From: an uncultured SAR116 cluster alpha proteobacterium
Lineage (GTDB): Bacteria > Pseudomonadota > Alphaproteobacteria > Puniceispirillales > Marisalimonadaceae
Reading direction: 5' to 3'
DNA: 64,000 nucleotides
Assembly: GCA_902543145.1 (NCBI GenBank)
Contig: CACBXG010000002.1
Span: forward strand, 1-64,000
Below are positions 9,864-17,384 of the stretch, in pieces. The translations under genes were made by a program, and so were the position numbers. Numbering within the stretch: position 1 is the stretch's first letter; every line of letters starts with the position of its first letter. A model generated the notes under the pieces. It was not told where the DNA came from and did not search any database. It was given only the letters and a program-made list of their open reading frames with translations.

Positions 9864-10355
9864 TTATTTTTGTGTACGCTCAGAAATTGTAGGAGCTGGC
9901 TTCATTTCCATATCCCAAGGAAAATATATCCATGTATCCTGAGAAACTTCTGTTATAAATGTGTCAACCTGTTCTCTACCACTTGGCTTAGCATATACTG
10001 TTGCATAATGAGCATTAGGTAAACTTGATCTTATAGCTTTAATAGTTTCACCAGTATCTACAAGATCATCAACTATTAGCCAACCTTCGCCATTATTTGC
10101 TATAGAAGACACTTTTAAGACTTTTACATCACCCTTAGTTTTTTGATTATAAGATAAAACACAAAAAGTATCGATTAATCTGATATCTAATTCTCTTGCT
10201 ACTATGGCGGCAGGCACCAGCCCCCCTCTTGTAACAGCAATTATTCCTTTATAGGGTTTCAATTCCGACAAACGCCAAGCTAGAGCTTTACTATTTCTGT
10301 GTATCTCTTCCCAAGACACTGGAAAAGATTTGTCATATGTATTTGTATTACTCAT
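9864..10355 (-). CDS. gpt: Xanthine phosphoribosyltransferase
   Basis: Salvages xanthine and guanine to their nucleotides. The PRPP-binding loop is [14 protein letters not shown] (about residues 92-105). The N-terminal [16 protein letters not shown] and [14 protein letters not shown] match the Gpt subgroup rather than hypoxanthine or adenine enzymes. Length 163 is normal. It is transcribed towards rpmH and away from the tRNA. Confidence 0.93.
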   Translation of the reverse strand: MSNTNTYDKSFPVSWEEIHRNSKALAWRLSELKPYKGIIAVTRGGLVPAAIVARELDIRLIDTFCVLSYNQKTKGDVKVLKVSSIANNGEGWLIVDDLVDTGETIKAIRSSLPNAHYATVYAKPSGREQVDTFITEVSQDTWIYFPWDMEMKPAPTISERTQK

Positions 10356-10476
10356 GTATTATATATAAATGTAAAGTTAATATTTTCTACACTAAAATTA
10401 ACAAAAATATAATATTTATTTTCTTACTTGATTATAACTATTTATGTAGATAACTATAATAAACATTTCATAACGT

Positions 10477-10553
10477 GCGCTCGTAGCTCAGCTGGATAGA
10501 GCACTAGACTACGAATCTAGGGGTCAGGAGTTTGAATCTTCTCGAGCGCACCA
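10477..10553 (+). tRNA. tRNA-Arg (anticodon ACG)
   Basis: A full cloverleaf can be folded by hand. The 7-bp acceptor stem is GCGCTCG with CGAGCGC. The anticodon stem is CTAGA/TCTAG around loop CTACGAA, giving anticodon ACG. The T-arm is AGGAG/CTTCT with one G-T pair, and CCA is encoded. It marks the border of the accessory region. Confidence 0.97.
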
Positions 10554-10622
10554 TTTCCTGTTAATATCAATTACTTAAAATAATAGATATTAAATACACC
10601 TCAGTGAATACTAAGTTTTGAC

Positions 10623-10662
10623 ACAGATTTGACACAGCAAGGCAGTGAAATGTATACTAACT
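10623..10662 (+). repeat. Degenerate 40-bp direct repeat, copy 1
   Basis: Begins CACAGATTTGACACAG and ends in the stretch AAATGTATACTAAC. It matches 33 of 40 positions of the copy at 13127-13166. It lies 69 bases after the tRNA-Arg 3' end. The element also contains the heptamer GACACAG twice with 11-base periodicity (10621-10627 and 10632-10638), as seen in arm-type recombinase sites. That role is inferred. Confidence 0.7.
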
Positions 10663-10675
10663 AGAGGTGGAAATA

Positions 10676-10821
10676 TGATACAAAATTATATTCAATGGGA
10701 AAAAAAACAAATAGATTGGTGGAAAGAAAAACTTGGTATTTCAAATCATGGAGTTGCCTGGATATCATTCATCAAGGGTGTTTTAGTAGGATTGTTAGTT
10801 TATCACTTTTTTATACTTTAA
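10676..10821 (+). pseudogene. Short single-pass membrane peptide, apparent frameshift
   Basis: The ATG at 10676 has a good ribosome-binding site (AGAGGTGG) and encodes an N-terminus rich in Trp, Lys and Glu (QWEKKQIDWWKEKLGI). That frame then runs into a stop after about 36 codons. The neighbouring frame, open from near 10696 to 10821, continues as a natural-looking membrane segment (WISFIKGVLVGLLVYHFFIL). Adding one base at the AT/T junction near 10740 would join them into a 48-residue protein. Either the gene is broken or the assembly has lost a base. The alternative is a 41-residue peptide from ATG 10696, which lacks a good ribosome-binding site. Confidence 0.55.
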
Positions 10822-10844
10822 GATTTAAGAGGTAGTTAAATATT

Positions 10845-10958
10845 ATGAGTAAAGATTTTAAAGTTTTTTTGGGAGTTGCAGGTTTTTTAGTTTTGTTAAA
10901 AGGTTATATATTTTTTAATATAAATCCTGCTATGTACCTCAACCCTTTAATAAATTAG
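10845..10958 (+). CDS. 37-residue single-pass membrane peptide
   Basis: Begins MSKDFKVFLGVAGFLVLLKG, with one hydrophobic helix at residues about 6-25, and ends PAMYLNPLIN. A ribosome-binding site AAGAGGT lies about 10 bases upstream. It follows the broken peptide gene by 23 bases in the same direction. The function is unknown. The clean start signal and helix-tail layout make it more than a chance reading frame. Confidence 0.5.
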   Translation: MSKDFKVFLGVAGFLVLLKGYIFFNINPAMYLNPLIN

Positions 10959-11076
10959 TGTTGGTAAATTTACCCCTACTCCAAAAAATTCATAAGTATA
11001 TTAGGTTTGGTTGTTATTCTATTATTTTTTTATTGTTGATTTTTATTTGGATTAGATTTTCTTATGTGATTCATTT

Positions 11077-11169
11077 TTAGAAAAAATATAAAGTTCCAAG
11101 AATTAACAAAACCCAACAAAGAGTTTCAATACTCACAACTTTATAAAATGTTTTAAGTCCTTTCCCCAT
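11077..11169 (-). CDS. Possible 30-residue membrane peptide
   Basis: Minus-strand frame from ATG 11169 with basic N-terminus MGKGLKTFYK and a single hydrophobic helix to the end. The ribosome-binding site is weak. It lies in the 10959-11341 interval, which otherwise holds no longer gene. It is supported only by resemblance in layout to the other tiny membrane peptides nearby. Confidence 0.3.
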   Translation of the reverse strand: MGKGLKTFYKVVSIETLCWVLLILGTLYFF

Positions 11170-11269
11170 TTAAATTTCTTGTCTCTATTTTAGCAAATAT
11201 AAAATATTTATAATAAAAGGTACTAAAATTACATTTATTAAGGAAGTAATTTTCCTCCCTTGAATTGCA

Positions 11270-11289
11270 AAAGAGTATTCGGACTCTTT
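11270..11289 (+). terminator. Small hairpin, possible terminator
   Basis: AAAGAGT pairs perfectly with ACTCTTT around the loop ATTCGG, followed by ATATTTTA. It could end transcripts from the short peptides upstream, or lie in the leader of the mini-protein gene at 11342. Weak, because the T-tract is interrupted. Nothing else is evident in 10959-11341 apart from the tentative minus-strand peptide. Confidence 0.35.
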
Positions 11290-11341
11290 ATATTTTACTT
11301 ATCTTTTTTGGTTTGCTCTAAAACGACACCATATAAGAACC

Positions 11342-11521
11342 ATGAGAGTAAGAACTAAGGAATGTTTTAAGTGTGATGAACCAAAAGAAGTTCTTTATCG
11401 ATGTAGATATAAAGAACTAAAAGATTGGGTGTTTCTATGCGGAATGTGTCTGCAAGAAGTCAAAATTGCATTTGTAGAAAGTTATCAATATGGTGGGACT
11501 TGGAAGAGTAAGAAGAAATAA
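11342..11521 (+). CDS. 59-residue five-cysteine mini-protein (putative zinc ribbon), member A
   Basis: Cysteines at 8, 11, 21, 33 and 36 give the spacing C-x2-C-x9-C-x11-C-x2-C. Two CxxC knuckles are the usual way to bind one zinc ion; the fifth cysteine between them is unusual. The C-terminus QYGGTWKSKKK is basic and could contact nucleic acid. Three other genes in this window (11694-11915, 20111-20344, 20668-20877) have the same cysteine spacing. The function is unknown. I recall similar short proteins in marine picoplankton but cannot verify this. It converges on the cysteine-rich peptide gene 18 bases away. Confidence 0.75.
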   Translation: MRVRTKECFKCDEPKEVLYRCRYKELKDWVFLCGMCLQEVKIAFVESYQYGGTWKSKKK

Positions 11522-11539
11522 ACTATTTTACTCTGTGCA

Positions 11540-11665
11540 TCAGTTAACTGACTCACTACAGCATCCATCACTGCAACAACTACTACTACACTCACCAGTG
11601 TTGCAACCATCACTACAACAACCATCTGCACAACAAGTATCTATTTTATCTGACAATTCATTCAT
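11540..11665 (-). CDS. 41-residue cysteine-rich, metallothionein-like peptide
   Basis: Minus-strand frame from ATG 11665, preceded by GGGAG seven bases upstream. Ten of 41 residues are cysteine, at 11, 12, 16, 17, 21, 26, 30, 31, 35 and 36. They are arranged as CC-x3-CC-x3-C, then C, then CC-x3-CC, with Asp, Ser and Gly between and no hydrophobic core. That composition fits a metal-thiolate cluster peptide or a modified (post-translationally processed) cysteine-rich peptide. It matches no metallothionein family I can name. The plus-strand frame over the same bases is its Gln-rich shadow. The copper operon lies 1.6 kb away on the same strand. Confidence 0.65.
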   Translation of the reverse strand: MNELSDKIDTCCADGCCSDGCNTGECSSSCCSDGCCSESVN

Positions 11666-11693
11666 TATAGAACTCCCGTATTAATATATACGA

Positions 11694-11915
11694 CTATAAA
11701 GTTATATTATATAGAGGTAATTCTAAATTAGAAAGTTTTAATCTACATCCTATGATTCTTTTGATGTTTTCAATCTGACTAATAAATCTAATTCTTACAC
11801 TTCTGATATCTCTAATACAGTTATAACAAATAGAAACCCCCTCTTTATGATGTCCATATTTACACCTCCATAAAGTCATGAATGGGTATTCACATTTACT
11901 ACAGAAATAACTCAT
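11694..11915 (-). CDS. 73-residue five-cysteine mini-protein (putative zinc ribbon), member B
   Basis: From ATG 11915, cysteines fall at 5, 8, 18, 30 and 33: C-x2-C-x9-C-x11-C-x2-C. An upstream in-frame ATG at 11948 exists, but 11915 has AGG nine bases ahead and places the first CxxC at the same depth as in the relatives. The C-terminal part (SQIENIKRIIGC, then LELPLY) matches member C at 20111-20344 (SQFQNIKSFIKC, then IELPFY), so these two are true paralogues and not just cysteine-pattern look-alikes. The function is unknown. Confidence 0.75.
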   Translation of the reverse strand: MSYFCSKCEYPFMTLWRCKYGHHKEGVSICYNCIRDIRSVRIRFISQIENIKRIIGCRLKLSNLELPLYNITL

Positions 11916-12102
11916 TTTTAAATACCTATCCCCTAATTTTCTAATCACTAATAATAATCTATAAATTCAATAAGTATCAATTCAAAAACACCCCCCCACT
12001 TAAAACTGACATGCAAAACCTAATCTATAAACCACCATAATGTTCAGAGAGAAATAGCAATTACTCTTTACCTTCAAAGAATATTTTGATTAGACTGTAA
12101 TT

Positions 12103-12729
12103 ATGGATAAAAAAAATAAAATTTCTTGTTCATGTGGTTCATGCCAATTATTTCTAAATGACCCATTACCTAAATATTCTGTAATGTGTGCATGTGAAGA
12201 TTGTAGGCAGGCATTGCGATGGGCAGAGATAAATGGGGGTAAAAAACCTAAAGATATACTCTATTCTGTATATTTTCGTTCAGATATTCAAAGTTATAAT
12301 GGAATTGAGAATATGATTGCAACTCAACTCAGAAGGGATGCAAGTTCAACGAGGATATATTGTAAGAATTGTTTTTCTTGTTTTGCTGTTGACCATGTTA
12401 ACTATCAAAATAATGTGTTTATGATTCAACCTGATTATTGTAAGCAGAATTTTAACTTGCAAATACCACCATTAGCTGTCCTTAATTTACAAGATTATCC
12501 GAGAGAATTTGCTGAACTAGACTCTGATACTATTCCTGTTTTTCATTCAAGAAAATATCCACAAGAGAGAAAAAGATTTTTATCCATTGAACCAATATCT
12601 GAGTATCTTACCCCACCAAAAATCCCTGCTGAAGGAATAACAATAAGAGAACTTATCACAAAAATTGGAAAAATTAGAGTATTGGATTTAATTAGAGGTG
12701 ATAATCTAGAGGAACTACAGAATGAATAA
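12103..12729 (+). CDS. GFA/CENP-V-like zinc-binding protein
   Basis: The cysteine layout CSCGSC (residues 9-14), CACEDC (29-34) and a later CKNC is that of the Mss4-like GFA fold, named after glutathione-dependent formaldehyde-activating enzyme. After the fold comes a 100-residue C-terminal extension not found in minimal GFA proteins, so it probably belongs to a longer uncharacterised subgroup. The reaction is unknown. The stop overlaps the start of the NTF2-like gene by 8 bases, so the two are coupled. Confidence 0.75.
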   Translation: MDKKNKISCSCGSCQLFLNDPLPKYSVMCACEDCRQALRWAEINGGKKPKDILYSVYFRSDIQSYNGIENMIATQLRRDASSTRIYCKNCFSCFAVDHVNYQNNVFMIQPDYCKQNFNLQIPPLAVLNLQDYPREFAELDSDTIPVFHSRKYPQERKRFLSIEPISEYLTPPKIPAEGITIRELITKIGKIRVLDLIRGDNLEELQNE

Positions 12730-13102
12730 GTTAATTCTTAAGCAGGAGGTTTTGGATGCGTATGATGGTTATGTTAAGGCATTTGTAAATGGAGATACAA
12801 AAGAAGTTGAAAACTATTTAAGTTTTCCTAATTATAGATTTTTAGATGGTAAAATAAAAAAATTTAAAGAATTTCATTCTAACCTAAATGAATTAAAAAA
12901 TAGAGGTTATAAAGATACAATTGCACTTAGCATTGATGTTGTAGAAATTAATGAAGAAAAAGCACATTTAGTTTTAAAAGAGGCATTGAGAGTTAAGGAT
13001 AAAAATGAACCACTTGAAGAAATAAGTTCATTTTATATTTTTATTAAAGAAGATGATAAATGGAAAATAAAATTCAGTTCTGCTTTCTTTTTTCCTAAGT
13101 AA
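12722..13102 (+). CDS. NTF2-like (SnoaL-type) small protein
   Basis: A 126-residue alpha+beta protein: two N-terminal helices (EVLDAYDGYVKAFVNGDT), then alternating strands ending in DDKWKIKFSSAFFF. This is the order seen in NTF2-like/DUF4440 domains. There is no diagnostic active site. It overlaps the GFA-like gene by 8 bases, so a joint role is likely. Confidence 0.65.
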   Translation: MNKLILKQEVLDAYDGYVKAFVNGDTKEVENYLSFPNYRFLDGKIKKFKEFHSNLNELKNRGYKDTIALSIDVVEINEEKAHLVLKEALRVKDKNEPLEEISSFYIFIKEDDKWKIKFSSAFFFPK

Positions 13103-13126
13103 TAATTAAGTACCCTCAGATTTTGT

Positions 13127-13166
13127 CACAGATTTAACACAGTAACGCTGTAAAATGTATACCAAT
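13127..13166 (+). repeat. Degenerate 40-bp direct repeat, copy 2
   Basis: Same orientation as the copy at 10623-10662, with 33 of 40 bases matching. The best-kept blocks are CACAGATTT, ACACAG and AAATGTATAC. Together the two copies bracket 2.5 kb that contains only small orphan genes and no recombinase. The stretch after it (13167-13300) holds no gene I can support. Confidence 0.7.
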
Positions 13167-13300
13167 TCAATAATAAATCTGTCAAAAATAAGTGGTTAAA
13201 GAGGAGAACTAAAAGAACTAGAAACATGATAAAGTTTCTAAATTGTTTGAAAGAGTTTTTATCTAACCAAATATTAGCAAGATCTTTATTAATTAAAGAT

Positions 13301-14173
13301 TTAACCTCCCATAGGTAAAGTCATCGAAGTGGTGATAATACTAGTTGAGGATAAGATAAGTAACGCAATGTACATTTCAATGCGAATGGATTTTTTTAGT
13401 TGAATCGAGCCGACTGTAGGCTCGTTTTTTATTAATGGAACATTTTTAAATTTATTTAGAGCACCAAATAAAAGTAATAAAGAAACTAAAGACATTTTAA
13501 TTAAAAATGCGTTACCATAAGAAGTGTCAAATAATAGATTAATGTCATTCATCAAAATGTATGCAAATGAACCTCCAGATATTATTAAAACAACTAAATA
13601 AAAAACAGCTAGAATACCAAATCTGTGGGCTATTACATGAAGATTACTTGTATTAGTAGAGGAGCACATATTGTATAATGGGATAAAAGATCCAAGCCAA
13701 AACGCCACACAAATGAGATGAAAAAATAGTAATATCTGTGCCAAAATACCAGATTTTTGGGAATGACCTGTATAAATAAATGATAAAAGAACAAAACCAA
13801 TACCTAGCCACCCAAGGACCCTTAGAGAGACTAATTCATATCTTGCGCTAATTAAAATTAGTGTAAAACCAATTAATGCAAAAATCGCTGCATATCCACC
13901 CTTAGATGTAAAAGCAAGCTCTAAAATAATTGGGTCTAAAATACTCAAAAATTCTCCACCTAAATTACCTGCTATGGAAAATATCATCCCAACTGATATC
14001 ATAAGGCCATACAAACAACTCTTTTGAGATAAAAAGTTACACTGTTCCATGTTGTCTATTGTTTGATACTTTCTAAAATGAAGATCAAACAATTTAGTTC
14101 CAACTACTACTAATCCAACTATATAGAATAGAACTTTTAAAACAGGAGTGAAAACTATCCATACATCCATCAA
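13301..14173 (-). CDS. copD: CopD-family copper-resistance membrane protein
   Basis: A 290-residue inner-membrane protein with about eight hydrophobic segments. The central FHLICVAFWLGSFIPLY carries the His and Trp expected of the CopD domain. CopD is thought to move copper from the periplasm to the cytoplasm together with CopC. It is the last gene of the copper operon, 31 bases after the multicopper oxidase. A 7-bp hairpin directly after the stop (13282-13300) may end the transcript. Confidence 0.85.
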   Translation of the reverse strand: MMDVWIVFTPVLKVLFYIVGLVVVGTKLFDLHFRKYQTIDNMEQCNFLSQKSCLYGLMISVGMIFSIAGNLGGEFLSILDPIILELAFTSKGGYAAIFALIGFTLILISARYELVSLRVLGWLGIGFVLLSFIYTGHSQKSGILAQILLFFHLICVAFWLGSFIPLYNMCSSTNTSNLHVIAHRFGILAVFYLVVLIISGGSFAYILMNDINLLFDTSYGNAFLIKMSLVSLLLLFGALNKFKNVPLIKNEPTVGSIQLKKSIRIEMYIALLILSSTSIITTSMTLPMGG

Positions 14174-14204
14174 ATATACCTTTTAACATCCTTAGATGTA
14201 TTTA

Positions 14205-15611
14205 CTAACTTTTCCTATAATTTGGTTTAACAGCTGTAAATTGGGTTGTTTTTATCTTAGGTTTTGAAGACATAAGTGGATTGCCTGTTCCATTTATTTT
14301 TGACATTTTTGGCAATTCACCTTTATACTCATAAGCCTGTTTTCCTATAGGATTTTTAAACCAACCGGGATCAGTGTAATCGCCTGGGGCTTGATCAGCT
14401 CTGACCTTAAGTATACTAAACATCCCTCCCATTTCAACAGAACCATAAGGACCATCTCCTGTCATCATTGGGATTGTATTATCTGGTAATGGCATGGTCA
14501 TTTCAGTCATATCAGCCATTCCTCGTTCACCCATAACCATATAATCTGGCACTAACTTCTTAATCTTTTCTGATACTCCTCTATGGTCAACGCCAATCAT
14601 AGTAGGCACATTATGGCCCATAGCATTCATTGAATGATGGCTTTTGTGACAGTGCATTGCCCAGTCTCCTTCTTCGTCAGCAATAAACTCTATTTGCCTC
14701 ATTTGGCCAACCGCTATATCACTAGTTACTTCTTTCCATCGACTCTCTGGTCGAGTTGGTCCACCATCTGTACCTGTTACCTCAAACTCTATTCCATGGA
14801 CATGAATAGGATGGTTTGTCATTGTTAAGTTTCCAATTCTTACTCTAACACGGTCATTTTTTCTTGCTATAAGGGGTGAAATTCCAGGAAAAATTCTGCT
14901 GTTCCAAGCCCATAAATTGAAATCAAGCATAGTCATTATTTTTGGTGTCTCTGAGCCAGGGACAATATCAAATGCATTTAGTAAAATACAATAGTCTCTA
15001 TCTACTTTGCTAATCCAGGGATGCTCTTTTTTTGGATGAGTAACCCAAAATCCCATCATACCCATTGCCATTTGTGTCATTTCGTCAGCATGAGGATGGT
15101 ACATAAAGGTACCTGGTCGTTTTGCTTTAAATTCATACACGAAAGTTTTTCCTGGACTTACAGCTAATTGGTTTAGCCCAGCTACTCCATCCATTCCATT
15201 TGGTAGTCTTTGGCCGTGCCAATGAATACTTGTATGTTCTGGCAATTTATTTGTAAGGAAAATTCTAACATTATCACCCTCAACAACTTCAATTGTAGGG
15301 CCAGGACTTTGTCCATTATATCCCCAAAGATTAGCATTCATTCCAGGTGCTAGTTCACGAACAACAGGTTCAGCAACTAAATGAAATTCTTTAAAGTTAC
15401 CATTCATCCTGTAGGGCAGTGTCCAACCATTAAGTGTAACAACGGGATTATACTCGGAAGTTTCTTTTAACTTATTTGGACTGATTGTTTCTGCAGACGT
15501 TTGTATTACCGGCTCGGGCAAACCTGCAAGTGAAGAGGTTGCAACCGATGCACCAGCTATTGCTGTACCTGCTAAGGCAGACATCTTTATAAATTCGCGT
15601 CTTGATTTCAT
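14205..15611 (-). CDS. Tat-exported multicopper oxidase (CopA/laccase type)
   Basis: Exported by the twin-arginine path: SRREF at residues 3-7, then a hydrophobic stretch ending near SLAG. Copper sites are complete: HWH (130-132), HPH (172-174), HPIHVH (267-272) and MHCHKSHH (319-326), with Cys321 as the type 1 ligand and Met331 placed as axial ligand. A Met-rich tail follows (about 365-395). Probably oxidises Cu(I) in the periplasm. At 468 residues it is shorter than classical CopA. Its place between the TolC-like gene and copD supports a copper role. Confidence 0.9.
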   Translation of the reverse strand: MKSRREFIKMSALAGTAIAGASVATSSLAGLPEPVIQTSAETISPNKLKETSEYNPVVTLNGWTLPYRMNGNFKEFHLVAEPVVRELAPGMNANLWGYNGQSPGPTIEVVEGDNVRIFLTNKLPEHTSIHWHGQRLPNGMDGVAGLNQLAVSPGKTFVYEFKAKRPGTFMYHPHADEMTQMAMGMMGFWVTHPKKEHPWISKVDRDYCILLNAFDIVPGSETPKIMTMLDFNLWAWNSRIFPGISPLIARKNDRVRVRIGNLTMTNHPIHVHGIEFEVTGTDGGPTRPESRWKEVTSDIAVGQMRQIEFIADEEGDWAMHCHKSHHSMNAMGHNVPTMIGVDHRGVSEKIKKLVPDYMVMGERGMADMTEMTMPLPDNTIPMMTGDGPYGSVEMGGMFSILKVRADQAPGDYTDPGWFKNPIGKQAYEYKGELPKMSKINGTGNPLMSSKPKIKTTQFTAVKPNYRKS

Positions 15612-15643
15612 TTAAGTCTCCTTTTTTTTAAAACTATCTCTGA

Positions 15644-17044
15644 CTAATGCCCTTTTTTTGCTTTATTTGAGGCAATTGGAATGGTTCTTGATCTTGCCCC
15701 AAATTTTCTTCCTACTGCAACACTATTTAAGTTAAGTTCTGCAGTGAATAAGTTTTGTAATGCGTCTATTGCTTTTATTTCAGCTGTTGATTTCTCAAGC
15801 CCGCTTTGCATCAATTCAAATACCCCAATTATCATTCCATTATAATTATAAGTTGCTTCTTCTAAGAGTGTTTCATGCATTGGAATAATTTGATCATAAT
15901 AATGTTTTGCAATATCAAAAGTTGTTCTGTAATTTTGGTAAGCTTCACGAAATTCAGAAGCTGCAGTTAGTATGACATTTTCATAAATCTTTTGCTTAGC
16001 AATTAGTTCTGCTTGAATTGTATCTCTTTGAAGATTACCCCAATCGAAGATTGGAATTTTAATTTCAAGTTCATAGCCTTTTTTGTTTGAGATAACCCCA
16101 TCATCTTTTATTCTATCATTTCTATATCCAAATTCGATATCTGTGTAAGAATTAATTTTTTCAACTCCTAACTGTTCCAATAACAACTCATATTCAATAC
16201 GAGCAGTTTTTACGTCAAATCTATCACTAATTTTATTGGCAATTTTCTCAATTGCTATTGGTGCTTTTGGTAACTCTGGTAGTTGTTTAGGTATTGTTAA
16301 ATTTTGGGCTTCACTTTTTGTTAGACCTATTTTACGTATCAAGTTTTCTCTACTAGATATTTTTCTCATTTTTGCCTTAGCAAGTGCTATAGTAGATTCT
16401 GAATAGATCAATTGTTGACGAATTCGATCACTAGTTGTCATATTACCAGTCTTTTTCATTCGTTTAGCAAGTTCAGCATTTGCAGAAAGAGCAATAAAGG
16501 CATTATCATAAAGTGTTAATTGTTGTTCTGAAGCAACCGCTTCAAACCAAGACATTCTTACATCATTTATTGCTCCATAAATTTCAGAGGCAAAATTTAT
16601 ATCATTCAAATCAATGGCAAGTTTAGAGGATTTTTGTTTAGTTGGTAGTGAGAGCAAATCAAGTAGCCCAAAACTTAAAAACCTTCCATATTCTATTTCA
16701 GAACCCTTAACCATTCGTTCAAAAGAGAAAACTGGATTAGAAATCCTTCCCTTTTGAGCTGCAGCTGATCCACTCCCGCGATATTTAAATAAAAGCGATT
16801 GAAAACTAGGACTTTTAGATAGCATTAATTCTACGGCTTCTTTTTCACCAACTTCTGATTTTAGAAGAGCTTTTGAATTATTTAATAATTCATTTTGTTG
16901 TTCCTGGTTAATAGCTGCTGTTATTTTACCAGCAATAACTATATTTTTGTTACTGTTAATTTTAGTTAAACTATCTTCAAATTTATAAGACGTACAACCA
17001 GATAATATCAATATTAAGCTGAAATAAAATAATCTAAATCTCAT
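15644..17044 (-). CDS. TolC-family outer-membrane lipoprotein (CusC-like)
   Basis: Outer-membrane efflux factor with two repeated OEP domains. ATG 17044 is chosen because it gives a lipoprotein signal (LILILSGC) at residues about 10-17; the longer upstream frame runs into the preceding gene. Long coiled-coil helices are evident at about residues 150-240 and 330-450, for example ASEFREAYQNYRTTFDIAKH. No RND pump or membrane-fusion partner is nearby, so it either works with proteins encoded elsewhere or has another envelope role in copper handling. Confidence 0.85.
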   Translation of the reverse strand: MRFRLFYFSLILILSGCTSYKFEDSLTKINSNKNIVIAGKITAAINQEQQNELLNNSKALLKSEVGEKEAVELMLSKSPSFQSLLFKYRGSGSAAAQKGRISNPVFSFERMVKGSEIEYGRFLSFGLLDLLSLPTKQKSSKLAIDLNDINFASEIYGAINDVRMSWFEAVASEQQLTLYDNAFIALSANAELAKRMKKTGNMTTSDRIRQQLIYSESTIALAKAKMRKISSRENLIRKIGLTKSEAQNLTIPKQLPELPKAPIAIEKIANKISDRFDVKTARIEYELLLEQLGVEKINSYTDIEFGYRNDRIKDDGVISNKKGYELEIKIPIFDWGNLQRDTIQAELIAKQKIYENVILTAASEFREAYQNYRTTFDIAKHYYDQIIPMHETLLEEATYNYNGMIIGVFELMQSGLEKSTAEIKAIDALQNLFTAELNLNSVAVGRKFGARSRTIPIASNKAKKGH

Positions 17045-17051
17045 TGTTAAC

Positions 17052-17369
17052 CTATTTTTTTTCCTCACTTTTTTCACGAGAGTAATATTGCCACCCTCCA
17101 ATTTCATCGACTGTGTTATTTGAAATAATCCAGTTTGATGTGTCCTCCCATTCCCAATTTTCATAAGAGTCAAAAATTGATTTATATATGTTTTTATTTG
17201 ATAAATTCTCCTCACTTTTAGCGGCAACTGAAGTAGAAATGGTACTTGCAATCAGTAAGAAAACTAGGCTTTTGAATGCTAATAAAAAATTTTGAAAATT
17301 AAAATGGTAAGCTGACATTAAAGTGTTAAAAAAATTAATTTTTGTGATTGATTCTTTTTTTATATTCAT
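17052..17369 (-). CDS. Small exported protein of the copper operon
   Basis: 105 residues (or 88 from the internal Met18). A hydrophobic signal segment ending near SVAA is followed by a short soluble part. Its end carries W-x-I-x4-TVDEIGGWQYYSRE. I recall the IGGW-x-Y pattern next to or within copper TolC operons of other Proteobacteria, but cannot check this here. It lies 7 bases before the TolC-like start and 15 bases after the CopC-CusF gene. The role is unknown. Confidence 0.65.
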   Translation of the reverse strand: MNIKKESITKINFFNTLMSAYHFNFQNFLLAFKSLVFLLIASTISTSVAAKSEENLSNKNIYKSIFDSYENWEWEDTSNWIISNNTVDEIGGWQYYSREKSEEKK

Positions 17370-17384
17370 CTTTTTTATAGTTAT

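Noticed and set aside
11490-11684. Plus-strand reading frame rich in Gln, Leu and Ser
   Set aside because: It is the antisense of the cysteine-rich peptide gene (11540-11665); repeated Cys codons on the minus strand give Gln/Leu/Ser codons here, and it overlaps the end of the five-cysteine gene.
10554-13300. Copy of the tRNA-Arg 3' end as an attachment site
   Set aside because: I looked for a second copy of the tRNA end (CTCGAGCGCACCA) and saw none; the repeat found does not include tRNA sequence.
13226-13318. Possible 30-residue peptide on the plus strand
   Set aside because: It runs over the end of copD on the other strand, has no clear helix or motif, and only a distant ribosome-binding site.
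17045-17251. Longer N-terminus for the TolC-family gene
   Set aside because: It would overlap the small exported protein gene and bury the lipoprotein signal that begins at ATG 17044.
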